From: Anaerolineae bacterium
GTDB lineage: Bacteria; Chloroflexota; Anaerolineae; Anaerolineales; Villigracilaceae
Length of the DNA stretch: 35,998 nt
Reading direction: 5' to 3'
Assembly: GCA_018648655.1 (NCBI GenBank)
Contig: JABGQV010000077.1
Coordinates: forward strand, 1-35,998
The notes beneath the pieces are model-generated. The model saw nothing but the letters and a program-made list of their open reading frames with translations. It was not told where the DNA came from and did no database searches. Each line of letters opens with the position of its first letter. Positions within the stretch are counted from its first letter, which is position 1. The translations under genes and the position numbers were made by a program. Positions 1-7,878 of this stretch are shown here, piece after piece.

Positions 1-81
1 TATTGAGTGAAGATTAAAAAGTGTAAATTGATTTTATAAAATTGGTTTTAGTTATATAACTTCCTTATAAAGGTAGAAAAA

Positions 82-1185
82 ATGAAAATTGAAAAAATCA
101 CCCTCACCCATCTGAAAATGCCTCTTGTCTCTCATTTTGAGACTTCCTTTGGACGAATTTATGCTCGCGACAGTATTCTCATTACCCTCTACGCTGAGGG
201 GATTATTGGCTACGGAGAATGTGTTGCAGACCGTGATCCTGGCTATGCATATGAAACCACTGGCACTGCATGGCATATTCTTAAAGATTTTATTTTACCC
301 AGCATTCATGGTAAAGATATTAAAGACCCTGCCGATTTTCGTGCTCGAGTAGCGAATATCAAAGGTCACGAAATGGCAAAAGCTGGGGTAGAGATGGCCG
401 TTTGGGATTTGCTCGGTAAAAAAGAGCAAAAATCGCTCCAAAGCTTATTTGGAGGTGGCAAGCCAAAAGTCGCGGTCGGTGTTTCGGTAGGGTTGCAGGA
501 TACGCCCGCTGACCTGCTCAAGGTGATTGAAGATTATCTGGCAGACGGATATGGTCGAGTCAAATTAAAAATAAAACCTGGTCGAGATGTGGGCGATGTT
601 TCTGCCGCACGAGAAGCCTATCCTGATTTGAAATTACAAGTGGACGCAAACTCTGCCTATACGCTTGAGTCTGCGAAGGCAATTCAGCCTTTAGATGATT
701 TAGATTTGCTCCTTATCGAACAACCCCTTGCGGAAGACGATTTATGGGATCATCATCTCTTACAGAAGAAATTTAAAACACCACTTTGCTTAGATGAAAG
801 CATTATCTCTGTGCGGCATGCACGCCAAGCAATAGAAATGGATGCCTCACGCATCATAAATATCAAGGCGGGGCGTGTGGGTGGTTTGAGCGAAGCCCTC
901 GCAATTCACGATTTATGCTATACGGCCAATGTGCCCGTTTGGTGCGGTGGAATGCTCGAAACAGGCGTAGGCCGTGCTGCAAATTTGGCATTGGCATCGC
1001 TCAAAAATTTTGCGCTGCCCGGCGATATTTCTGCTACCGACCGCTATTATGCGCAAGATATAACCAATGAACGTTTTTCATTAAATAGTGACAGCACCAT
1101 CAATGTTCCTACAGCACCCGGTTTGGGAATCACTATTGATGAAAAAGCAGTGAAAAAATTTAACCTAAAAAAATACACTTTATAA
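82..1185 (+). CDS. menC: o-succinylbenzoate synthase / N-succinylamino acid racemase family enolase
   Basis: Enolase-superfamily enzyme of 367 aa. The family either dehydrates SHCHC to o-succinylbenzoate in menaquinone synthesis or racemises N-succinylamino acids, and the two activities cannot be separated by sequence reading alone. The (beta/alpha)7-beta barrel signatures are visible: the KxK pair at K161/K163, metal ligands D188, E213 and D238, and the general base K262 in the IKAGRVGG stretch. This spacing matches the low-GC/actinobacterial NSAR-OSBS branch rather than the E. coli MenC branch. The start is the first ATG, preceded by AAAGGTAG. No other men gene lies in the window; the next gene, 35 bp downstream, is a cyclase, so a catabolic racemase role is as plausible as menaquinone synthesis. 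Family assignment is firm, the gene symbol less so. Confidence 0.8.
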   Translation: MKIEKITLTHLKMPLVSHFETSFGRIYARDSILITLYAEGIIGYGECVADRDPGYAYETTGTAWHILKDFILPSIHGKDIKDPADFRARVANIKGHEMAKAGVEMAVWDLLGKKEQKSLQSLFGGGKPKVAVGVSVGLQDTPADLLKVIEDYLADGYGRVKLKIKPGRDVGDVSAAREAYPDLKLQVDANSAYTLESAKAIQPLDDLDLLLIEQPLAEDDLWDHHLLQKKFKTPLCLDESIISVRHARQAIEMDASRIINIKAGRVGGLSEALAIHDLCYTANVPVWCGGMLETGVGRAANLALASLKNFALPGDISATDRYYAQDITNERFSLNSDSTINVPTAPGLGITIDEKAVKKFNLKKYTL

Positions 1186-1220
1186 TGCAAGATATATCTT
1201 GTATTTAGGATGTCTGAAAA

Positions 1221-1856
1221 ATGACTATATACGATATCTCTCTTCCCATTTCCGCAAATCTTCCTGTCTGGGAAGGTGATCCTGCTATTCAGTTAGAAAA
1301 AGTGATCTCAATGGATGAAGGCGCGGATGCAAATGTCTCGCGTCTTTCGGCGGGTGTGCATATAGGAACTCACGTGGATGCTCCGCATCATTTTCTGAAC
1401 GATGGGCGTACTGTTGAAAATCTCTCTTTGGATATTTTGACTGGCGTAGCATACGTGCTTTATCTTGCTGAGGACGTAGATGCAGTGGATGCGGCGATAC
1501 TCGCTTCTGCGTCTATTCCCAAAAATAGATCTCGTCTGCTTATACGTACGCGTAATTCTCAGCAGTGGTTGCAAAAATCCCCCAAATTTATCCGTGATTT
1601 TGTTGCCATCACCCCCGATGGTGCAGAATGGCTTGTTGCTAATGACATAAAACTCATCGGCGTAGACTATCTCTCAGTTGCCGAATTTCAGAATCCCATC
1701 CCTACGCATCAAATTCTTTTACGTGCAGGAATTATAGTAATTGAAGGTTGTGATTTAAGCCAAGTGCCGGAAGGGGAGTATGGACTTTATTGCTTACCCT
1801 TAAAATTAGTTGGCTCAGATGGCGCACCAGCAAGAACGATTTTAATCGGGAAATAA
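1221..1856 (+). CDS. Cyclase family protein (kynurenine formamidase-like)
   Basis: A 211-aa member of the metal-dependent cyclase/KynB family (PF04199). The defining metal motif HxGTHxDxPxHF is intact: H47, H51, D53 and H57 in HIGTHVDAPHHF. The C-terminal segment has the conserved EG-CDLS and LPLK patterns of the family. Known members hydrolyse N-formylkynurenine or other amide/lactone bonds using Zn or Mn. It lies 35 bp after the enolase gene on the same strand and is probably co-transcribed. No tryptophan-degradation gene is nearby, so the substrate is open. The start is ATG with AGGA about 10 nt upstream. Confidence 0.85.
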   Translation: MTIYDISLPISANLPVWEGDPAIQLEKVISMDEGADANVSRLSAGVHIGTHVDAPHHFLNDGRTVENLSLDILTGVAYVLYLAEDVDAVDAAILASASIPKNRSRLLIRTRNSQQWLQKSPKFIRDFVAITPDGAEWLVANDIKLIGVDYLSVAEFQNPIPTHQILLRAGIIVIEGCDLSQVPEGEYGLYCLPLKLVGSDGAPARTILIGK

Positions 1857-1863
1857 AAAGCAT

Positions 1864-2256
1864 TTACTCAGGCACTTCTTCTTCATAAATAATCTTTGGA
1901 TAATTATCGAAATCAGCAAGATTTTCTTCACCAAGCTCTTTGATTTTGGCAATAGCAATATCCAGATCGGCACGTAGATGAGCTACATCTATACCACAAC
2001 AAATTGCAGGCCAGTTTTTTAGCCACTTTTGACTGCGCCCATACATTTTTATTGCACCCTGATAATTTTGCTGGCTAGCATGATAGAAGACAACAGCCAC
2101 TTGCAAGATACCTTTATATAAAGTTCCTACGGGAGTGTCTTCGTCACGCCAAGCATCTTCAAGACCTGCATGTGCTAGCCAATATTCCCCACGATTAAAA
2201 CGTTCTATTCCTAAGCGAGCCTGAGCGTTTAAGGGGGCGTTGCAGTAATTAGTCAT
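1864..2256 (-). CDS. DUF309 domain-containing protein
   Basis: A 130-aa cytosolic, mostly helical protein. It matches the DUF309 pattern (PF03745): FNRGEYWLAHAGLEDAW near residues 20-36, followed by the KGILQVAVVFYH stretch. In most relatives the first motif is H-E-x-L-E-x-x-W; here it is H-A-G-L-E-D-A-W, with Glu replaced by Ala. Function of the family is unknown. The gene is convergent with the cyclase gene, with only 7 bp between stop codons, so it is a separate transcription unit. Confidence 0.75.
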   Translation of the reverse strand: MTNYCNAPLNAQARLGIERFNRGEYWLAHAGLEDAWRDEDTPVGTLYKGILQVAVVFYHASQQNYQGAIKMYGRSQKWLKNWPAICCGIDVAHLRADLDIAIAKIKELGEENLADFDNYPKIIYEEEVPE

Positions 2257-2306
2257 TTTACGAGTATAACAGAAGCAAACTTTGAAATTTATAAGAAGGG
2301 ATAATA

Positions 2307-2665
2307 ATGAGTAAAAAGAAACTAAGGTCTTATTTTTTAGCAGAAGCTGGTGTTTTTATAATTATTACCATCATGCTTTTTTTTTCAGGAAAGATTTGCT
2401 TCAGAAATACAGAGAAATATGCTTTTGGATTGGTGGAATGGTTCTTGTGATCACAATTTTTCTAAATTTTGCCTTGAATAAAGAACGTCAATTTAAAGCT
2501 TTTCGACCGAGCAATCTCCCGACAACAACCGATAAAGATGCATATAAAAATATAAATAAGGTTATTGCGGACGAGCAAGCATTTGACGATATTTTATTTG
2601 GAGTTCTTGGTGCAGGTGCTATCCCCATCTTAATTGGTATTTTGATTGGGAAATACGTACTATAA
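2307..2665 (+). pseudogene. Small two-segment membrane protein, frame broken at a T9 run
   Basis: An ATG at 2307 with GAAGGG 7 nt upstream opens a frame coding a Lys-rich N-terminus and a hydrophobic segment (residues 15-26), ending at a TGA at 2448. A second frame open from about 2386 to 2665 continues with two more hydrophobic stretches and ends GKYVL. The frames join into one protein of about 119 aa if one T is added to the nine-T run at 2377-2385 or if the ribosome slips -1 there. The downstream frame has no good start of its own; its first start-like codon is a TTG at 2396 without a ribosome binding site. No family is recognised. It may be an intact gene with a sequencing error, a slippage-dependent gene, or a true frameshift. 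Confidence 0.55.
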
Positions 2666-2750
2666 GCAAGAAAAGATATTCATCTCTTCAACCTGTAACC
2701 TTCGAATCTGTAAACTTTAAATCAAATTCGGGTGGTAAAATCGGTGCGCC

Positions 2751-3650
2751 ATGAACACAGTCTTCACCCGCAGACGGGTACTCCTTCTCACCTCCACTCT
2801 TGCGATTATCTTTCTCGTCATTCTTGCATCAGGTTTAAGCTCTGTGCGTCTTAAACCTGCTCAACAAATGATATTGAATGATGGTGAGGCGGTTAATCCT
2901 GTAGAAGATGGTTTTGAAGAAGTTGGAAGACGTTTTGATGAAATTAGTCTTGGGGAAAAAATGCTTTTGGTGGGGGCATTTTTATTGGCAGTTCTTCTGG
3001 CTATTATTTTTATGCCCGCAGAATTTCGCAAGAAATTTCTAAGCCTCCTTCTTAAAATGGGTGTGCTTGCCCTTATTCTCTTATATTTTTTAGATGATTT
3101 CAAAATGGAATCAGAGGGTATGATGCCCGAAGAAATGATTCCTATGCTTAATACCTCAGCCGAAGAAGGGGAGAACATTGGCATTCCGGCTGAAATTATT
3201 CAACCTCAAGAAGTTTCCTCAATTTGGAGCTATATCATCACACTTTTTGTGCTTCTTGTTTTGGGCATAATTATATGGCTTATTTGGCGCAAATTTGCTA
3301 AATCTCAGCGAGAAGAAGAAATTTCTCTCAAGAAGATTATTCGCATAGCCAAGAAGTCTCGTGATGAACTTAAAAAAGGTGCAGAATGGGAGAATATCAT
3401 CATCCGCTCTTATATAGAGATGGGTGAAGTCATCAGCGAGAGACGTGGCATAAAAAGGCAAAGTGAAATTACACCCCAAGAATTTTCTGCACAACTCATC
3501 TCGGCGGGGATACCCGCAGATCCCGTTCATTGCCTCACTCAACTTTTTGAACGTGCTCGCTACAGCACTCACAGCACAAATGAAGGGGAAGTTGAAGAAG
3601 CGGTAAAATCTTTAGCTGAGATAGCCTCTGTTTTTGGAGAGAAGTTGTGA
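2751..3650 (+). CDS. DUF4129 domain-containing membrane protein
   Basis: A 299-aa protein with about four membrane segments (near residues 9-28, 69-89, 95-113 and 161-182) and a C-terminal cytosolic domain. The C-terminus (about residues 215-295) fits DUF4129: an amphipathic helix, a TPQEF motif, then LTQLFERARYST. DUF4129 proteins commonly sit beside MoxR and DUF58 genes, and in some lineages the domain is fused to transglutaminase-like proteins. Here it opens such a cluster. The family's role is unproven; cell-envelope assembly or secretion is the usual suggestion. Confidence 0.75.
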   Translation: MNTVFTRRRVLLLTSTLAIIFLVILASGLSSVRLKPAQQMILNDGEAVNPVEDGFEEVGRRFDEISLGEKMLLVGAFLLAVLLAIIFMPAEFRKKFLSLLLKMGVLALILLYFLDDFKMESEGMMPEEMIPMLNTSAEEGENIGIPAEIIQPQEVSSIWSYIITLFVLLVLGIIIWLIWRKFAKSQREEEISLKKIIRIAKKSRDELKKGAEWENIIIRSYIEMGEVISERRGIKRQSEITPQEFSAQLISAGIPADPVHCLTQLFERARYSTHSTNEGEVEEAVKSLAEIASVFGEKL

Positions 3651-3672
3651 AAAAGAATTTATTAAACACAAA

Positions 3673-3740
3673 AACCACAAAGTCTCTCAAAGAAAAAACA
3701 AAAGCTTTTTCTTTGTGCCTTCTTCGTGACCTTTGTGGTT
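3673..3740. repeat. Composite intergenic inverted repeat (ACCACAAAG type)
   Basis: The outer arms are AACCACAAAGTC at 3673-3684 and GACCTTTGTGGTT at 3728-3740, pairing except for one bulged base. The inner arms CAAAGAAAAA (3688-3697) and TTTTTCTTTG (3706-3715) pair perfectly. It fills the 107-bp gap between the DUF4129 gene and the next gene. No T-tract follows the outer stem, so it is more like a REP-type palindrome than a classical terminator. Similar TTTGCG/CAAAG-rich scraps occur near 5316-5336 and 7214-7262. Confidence 0.65.
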
Positions 3741-3757
3741 AGCATTTTTTAGGAATT

Positions 3758-4363
3758 ATGAAATCCAAACAATTTTTTCTTGTTATCCTCCTCATCGCCC
3801 TCGCGCTTATCATCGCTTTCCCTCTGCAAAGTGTGATTCGTGATGTGATTATTGAGCCACTTCTTTACCTTGGCTGGGGCATTAAAATAGCTTATCGTTC
3901 TGTGCCACAATTTTGGATTTGGGTCTTTTTATTAGGTATTATCTTCTTTATTTTGCTAACTCCCTTCCTTGAATATCTCCCGAAATGGCGCAGAAAAGAA
4001 AAAAAGCTTCTGCCTGAACCAGGCCCCGTTGAAAAGTTGGCAGAAACACTTAATGCCTCCGATAAAGGGATATATTTTAAATGGGTTGCAGCAAATCGTT
4101 TGGGCAAGATTGTCAGCAATTGGCTCCTCTATCGCAATCGCGTTGACCAGCGGTGGCAAGCCAAAAACCTCGCGCGTCTCGGTTGGGATGCGCCTCCCGA
4201 AATCTATAATTATCTTGATGTCGGCTTAAATGGGTCATTTGCCGATTATCCGCGTCCGCGCATATCTTTTATCCAAAAACGCGCCAAAACCCCGCTTGAT
4301 ATTGACCCAAATATTGTCTTAAATTATCTTGAAAATGAAATGGAGAGTGAATCTTGTGAATGA
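3758..4363 (+). CDS. Two-TM membrane protein of the MoxR/DUF58 cluster
   Basis: A 201-aa protein that I do not recognise as a named family. The N-terminal half has two hydrophobic segments (about residues 6-28 and 48-69), the second followed by a basic stop-transfer patch (KWRRKEKK). The C-terminal 120 residues are soluble and include WVAANRLGKIVSNWLLYRNR and a Pro-rich stretch. Its last 8 bp overlap the GTG start of the MoxR ATPase, which implies translational coupling and a shared job with that ATPase and the DUF58 protein. Confidence 0.65.
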   Translation: MKSKQFFLVILLIALALIIAFPLQSVIRDVIIEPLLYLGWGIKIAYRSVPQFWIWVFLLGIIFFILLTPFLEYLPKWRRKEKKLLPEPGPVEKLAETLNASDKGIYFKWVAANRLGKIVSNWLLYRNRVDQRWQAKNLARLGWDAPPEIYNYLDVGLNGSFADYPRPRISFIQKRAKTPLDIDPNIVLNYLENEMESESCE

Positions 4364-5312
4364 TTTCAAAGAATTAGAAAAAACGAGTCAAAATGCAATA
4401 GATGAAGTGCGCCGTGCTATTGTGGGGAAAGCAGAACTTTTAGAAATGATTATGGCGGCAATTTTAGCGGGTGGACACGTACTCTTGGAGGATTTTCCCG
4501 GCTTGGGAAAAACGATGATTGCACGCTCATTTGCGACCGCATTGGGATTAGATTTCAAACGTATCCAATTTACCCCTGATTTATTGCCTGGTGACATCAC
4601 CGGTGGTTATATCTTCAACCGCGGCGAATCACGCTTTGACTTGAGACAGGGTCCTGTTTTCTCAAATATCGTGCTGGCAGATGAGATTAATCGTGCCTCG
4701 CCTAAAACGCAATCTGCTTTGCTCGAAGCGATGTCTGAGGGGCAAGTAACGCTCGAAGGCGATACGATGACTTTGCCAAATCCATTTTTGGTGCTCGCAA
4801 CTCAAAACCCGATTGAGTACGAAGGCACTTTCCCTCTCCCAGAAGCACAATTAGACAGATTTATGCTCAAGCTCTCGGTTGGATATCCCACCATAGAAGA
4901 TGAACGTGAGATTTTGCATCGACGTGGTAATCGTGTGGATGACGAATTGACACTTGATCCCGTCACCAGCGCAGAAGAGATTTGCAGAATGCGGGCAATA
5001 ATTGAAACTGTGCATGTAGACGAAGATTTAGAAGAATATATTGCTAAAATTATTCATGAAACGCGCAAAGATCGGCGCGTGGCTGTGGGCGCATCACCGC
5101 GTGGCTCTTTGGCTTTCTTAAAAATCTCCCGAGCTCACGCAGCTTTGCAGGGACGTGACTATATTATCCCAGACGACATCAAGCGCTTTGGTACCGCGAT
5201 TTTATCTCATCGCATTATTCTGCAGCCTGAGTATTGGATGGCGAGCAAAGTAACGGATGATGTAATTAGAGATGCTTTTGCGAAAGTCTCTGTGCCTGTG
5301 GTGAAGGGCTAA
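4356..5312 (+). CDS. MoxR-family AAA+ ATPase
   Basis: A 318-aa MoxR/RavA-type ATPase thought to act as a chaperone that activates or assembles partner proteins, often those with von Willebrand-like or DUF58 domains. Walker A is LEDFPGLGKT (K52), Walker B is IVLADE (D109/E110) followed by INRASPKTQSALLEAM, and the sensor-1 region ATQNPIEYEGT is intact. The C-terminal lid (GASPRGSLAFLKISRA) is also typical. I place the start at GTG 4356 because GGAGAG lies 8 nt upstream and homologues begin near this point; in-frame ATG 4335 and TTG 4329 lie further upstream inside the preceding gene. It is flanked by its usual partners, DUF4129 upstream and DUF58 downstream. Confidence 0.92.
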   Translation: MNDFKELEKTSQNAIDEVRRAIVGKAELLEMIMAAILAGGHVLLEDFPGLGKTMIARSFATALGLDFKRIQFTPDLLPGDITGGYIFNRGESRFDLRQGPVFSNIVLADEINRASPKTQSALLEAMSEGQVTLEGDTMTLPNPFLVLATQNPIEYEGTFPLPEAQLDRFMLKLSVGYPTIEDEREILHRRGNRVDDELTLDPVTSAEEICRMRAIIETVHVDEDLEEYIAKIIHETRKDRRVAVGASPRGSLAFLKISRAHAALQGRDYIIPDDIKRFGTAILSHRIILQPEYWMASKVTDDVIRDAFAKVSVPVVKG

Positions 5313-5351
5313 TCTTTGCGTGAATCTCCTTGCGAAATCTGTGAATAAATA

Positions 5352-6629
5352 ATGCGCCGAAACGCTCCTCTTATACTCATCCTTTATGGAATACTCTTTA
5401 TTGCTTTAGTTAGCATGAATGGTGAAATGCTGGCTTTAGCTATCCCCTTAGCTCTTTATATGCTAGCTGGGCTATATTTTGCGCCCCAAGAAATTGATTT
5501 GAAAATAGAGCGAGAGTTGAGTGCAGAACGGATCACGCCCAAGCAAGAAGTTATTGTTGAAATAGAAATCACCAATTTAGGTTCAAACCTCGAAGAACTT
5601 TTTCTTGAAGATCAAATCTCCCCTGCTCTAAAAATCATCAAAGGCGAAACTGGTTTTTTCTGCACGCTCAAAAAAGGAGAGAGTATTTCGTGGTGTTATA
5701 CTTTAACAGGTCCACGGGGAAGTTTTCTCTTCAAGGGCATAAAAGCAATAGCGAGCGACCATTTTAATATTGCGCAAAAAGAGAAAATGATAGAAACAGA
5801 GGGGCAAATTTTTATCATTCCGTCCTTTACGCGTATTAAAAATATTAAAATTCGCCCCCGCCAAACGCGAGCCTATGCGGGCAATATCCCCGCCCGAATA
5901 GGTGGCCCTGGGGTAGAGTTTTATGGCTTGCGAGAATATCAGCCTGGCGACTCCCTGCGCTGGGTGAATTGGCGTGCTAGCGCACGACATCCGCAAGCTC
6001 TCTACTCTAATGAATACGAGCAAGAGCGCGTTGCCGATGTGGGCATTATTCTTGATGGTCGTGAAGCCGTCAATATGGGTGAAAGTGGCAACTCGCTATA
6101 CGAGCATAGTGTTATTGCTGCTGCGGCACTCTCTGATGCTTTTATCGCTTCTGGCAACCGGGTTGGGTTATTGTTATATGGTCAAACCCTGCGGTGGACA
6201 TTCCCGGGCTATGGGCATATTCAACGTGAGCGAATCATGCAATCCCTTGCCCGCGCTGAAATTGGTGATAGCTCTGTTTTCACAGACCTTATGCGTATCC
6301 CTTCGCAATTATTTCCCATTAATTCTCAACTCGTTCTTATCTCCCCGCTCAAAAATGATGATTATGGTACCCTCGTTCATTTGCGGGCACGTGGTTATCA
6401 GGTAATGGTCATTAGTCCTAACCCTGTCAGTTATGAGCGCGCCAATTTGCCTGATAACGCCAACACTCGTCTTGCAAGTCGCATTATTAGTATGGAGCGG
6501 CGTATGTTCATGCTTAAGCTTCAACGCGCTGGCGTTCAAGCCCTCGATTGGGATATAAGAGAGCCCCTCGATAAGCTTGTCAAAGCCCACCTTGGTCGTC
6601 CTCCTGCGTGGCGAAATCCTATAAAATAA
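5352..6629 (+). CDS. DUF58 domain-containing protein
   Basis: A 425-aa protein with a hydrophobic N-terminus (residues 5-40, one or two membrane segments), a beta-rich region around residues 50-150, and the DUF58 core. The core signature is GLREYQPGDSLRWVNWRASA followed by a YSNEYEQE stretch. A vWA-like fold follows (IILDGRE as the metal-site-like strand). DUF58 proteins are regular partners of MoxR ATPases. The gap to moxR is 39 bp, so the two are probably one transcript. The biochemical role is unproven. Confidence 0.88.
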   Translation: MRRNAPLILILYGILFIALVSMNGEMLALAIPLALYMLAGLYFAPQEIDLKIERELSAERITPKQEVIVEIEITNLGSNLEELFLEDQISPALKIIKGETGFFCTLKKGESISWCYTLTGPRGSFLFKGIKAIASDHFNIAQKEKMIETEGQIFIIPSFTRIKNIKIRPRQTRAYAGNIPARIGGPGVEFYGLREYQPGDSLRWVNWRASARHPQALYSNEYEQERVADVGIILDGREAVNMGESGNSLYEHSVIAAAALSDAFIASGNRVGLLLYGQTLRWTFPGYGHIQRERIMQSLARAEIGDSSVFTDLMRIPSQLFPINSQLVLISPLKNDDYGTLVHLRARGYQVMVISPNPVSYERANLPDNANTRLASRIISMERRMFMLKLQRAGVQALDWDIREPLDKLVKAHLGRPPAWRNPIK

Positions 6630-6638
6630 CCCCTCGTT

Positions 6639-6683
6639 TAAGGATTTCAATCCTTATCGGTGTAAGAATAACCGCAAAAGCGG
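6639..6683. repeat. Paired short palindromes between DUF58 gene and next gene
   Basis: TAAGGATT (6639-6646) pairs with AATCCTTA (6649-6656), and CCGC-AAAA-GCGG follows at 6672-6683. Both lie in the 72-bp gap before the next ORF, and neither has a T-tract. They resemble palindromic filler seen elsewhere in the window; a regulatory role is not evident. Confidence 0.4.
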
Positions 6684-6701
6684 CTACTACAAAGGCAATA
6701 T

Positions 6702-7196
6702 ATGATTAAATTTAGCACCTTCTTCACTTTATGGATGGGAGCCCTCGCACTGGGATTCGCTTATCAGCAAGCGGATTTAACGATTCACATGTGGGTGGCA
6801 GTCATCATCGGCGCCTTCTGGACATGGGGCTTACTCCAGTTTAAAAAGCAGATTCCCCGCATTGGTATGGTGCTGCTCTCACTGCTCTCCATCATCGGGC
6901 TTTTTAATGAACTCCCCTTTGGCTGGATGCTAGCTGGAGCACTCAATGCGCTTCTTTCCTATGATCTGAGTAATTTTTACCAACGTCTACGTTTTGCCTC
7001 AGAGACAGAAGACATAAAATTGCTAAAACGCGTGCATTTTACCCGTCTTAGCATTATCACCTTGCTCGGATTATCCCTCAGTACCTCCGTTATCCTTTGG
7101 CAAGCAGAATTCTCCCTTGAGTGGGCCATATTCTTAGCCCTAAGCGGCATTTGGGGAATTAGTTTGTTGGTAGGCTGGGTGAGAAGAGAAGCATGA
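6702..7196 (+). CDS. Small polytopic membrane protein
   Basis: A 164-aa protein of unknown family, dominated by about five hydrophobic segments (around residues 4-20, 28-44, 54-70, 74-86 and 115-160). One soluble, charged loop (SNFYQRLRFASETEDIKLLKR, about residues 90-112) carries most of the charged residues. It follows the DUF58 gene by 72 bp on the same strand and may be the last gene of that cluster, although the intervening palindromes leave this uncertain. Confidence 0.55.
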   Translation: MIKFSTFFTLWMGALALGFAYQQADLTIHMWVAVIIGAFWTWGLLQFKKQIPRIGMVLLSLLSIIGLFNELPFGWMLAGALNALLSYDLSNFYQRLRFASETEDIKLLKRVHFTRLSIITLLGLSLSTSVILWQAEFSLEWAIFLALSGIWGISLLVGWVRREA

Positions 7197-7223
7197 GGCA
7201 AGGGGTAGCATCAGGCAAAGACA

Positions 7224-7805
7224 CTAAATACAAAGTTTTAGAGCTTTTCCTTTGCGGTTTTGCGTGAGCCCTTTTACCCATGCCCTTGTCTCTTTTGGAG
7301 TTTTAAAACGGTGCAATTTCAGATGCTTATGCTCAGGCATTGCCATAAAGTGGGGATATTGTTTTTTTCGCCGCCCATAAGTATTAAAAAGCCATCTCAC
7401 GAGAGATTCATCAGACCATAATTTGAAGTGAATCCAGAAACGGTCTGTATTTGTGCCCCACATAACCTCACGTGTGATATTACGCCTAAAAGTACGCTTT
7501 ATTAATTGCCATAAAATTAACGGAAGGGAGTAATCTAGCCAAATAATGACCTCTGCACGCTTCCATGTTGTAGGGATAGTGCGGCTATAAGTGCCCGCCA
7601 CAGCCCAACGCTCACCACGAGTTGCTTCATCTACCTTAGGAATAAATTCATTGTCGGGTGTGCCCACCCAATTCGGTTGCCAATAAAGGGCATCTAATTC
7701 TACAAAATCTAAATCTAAAATATTTGAGAGTTTTTCGGCTAAAGTATATTTGCCAGAACTGGTCGTGCCGACAACAATAATGCGCGTATAAGGGAAATTT
7801 TTCAT
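7224..7805 (-). CDS. P-loop NTPase, FlaR/adenylate-kinase-like
   Basis: A 193-aa nucleoside-kinase-like protein. The N-terminal strand and P-loop read IIVVGTTSSGKYTLAEKL. The canonical Ser/Thr after the P-loop Lys is Tyr here (GKYT), which is unusual and may weaken Mg coordination unless the next Thr substitutes. The ELDALYW stretch (residues 36-42) is typical of the 'DNA topology modulation protein FlaR-like' ATPases, and WLDYSLPLILWQLIKRTFRR is the lid-side helix of that group. I choose the ATG at 7805; the open frame extends upstream but would run into the promoter region of the divergent oleB-like gene. The last few codons run into CAAAG-rich repeat-like sequence. Substrate unknown. Confidence 0.65.
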   Translation of the reverse strand: MKNFPYTRIIVVGTTSSGKYTLAEKLSNILDLDFVELDALYWQPNWVGTPDNEFIPKVDEATRGERWAVAGTYSRTIPTTWKRAEVIIWLDYSLPLILWQLIKRTFRRNITREVMWGTNTDRFWIHFKLWSDESLVRWLFNTYGRRKKQYPHFMAMPEHKHLKLHRFKTPKETRAWVKGLTQNRKGKALKLCI

Positions 7806-7878
7806 GCGGGGGAGTATAGCAGAAATAGGGTTTTTTCGTAATCTGATATACTCCCAAAACCTAAATCGGAGAAGATTT

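Noticed and set aside
2307-2450. Possible UGA-selenocysteine read-through in the broken small membrane gene
   Set aside because: The TGA at 2448 is in the wrong frame for the downstream ORF; a one-base shift, not UGA recoding, joins the frames.
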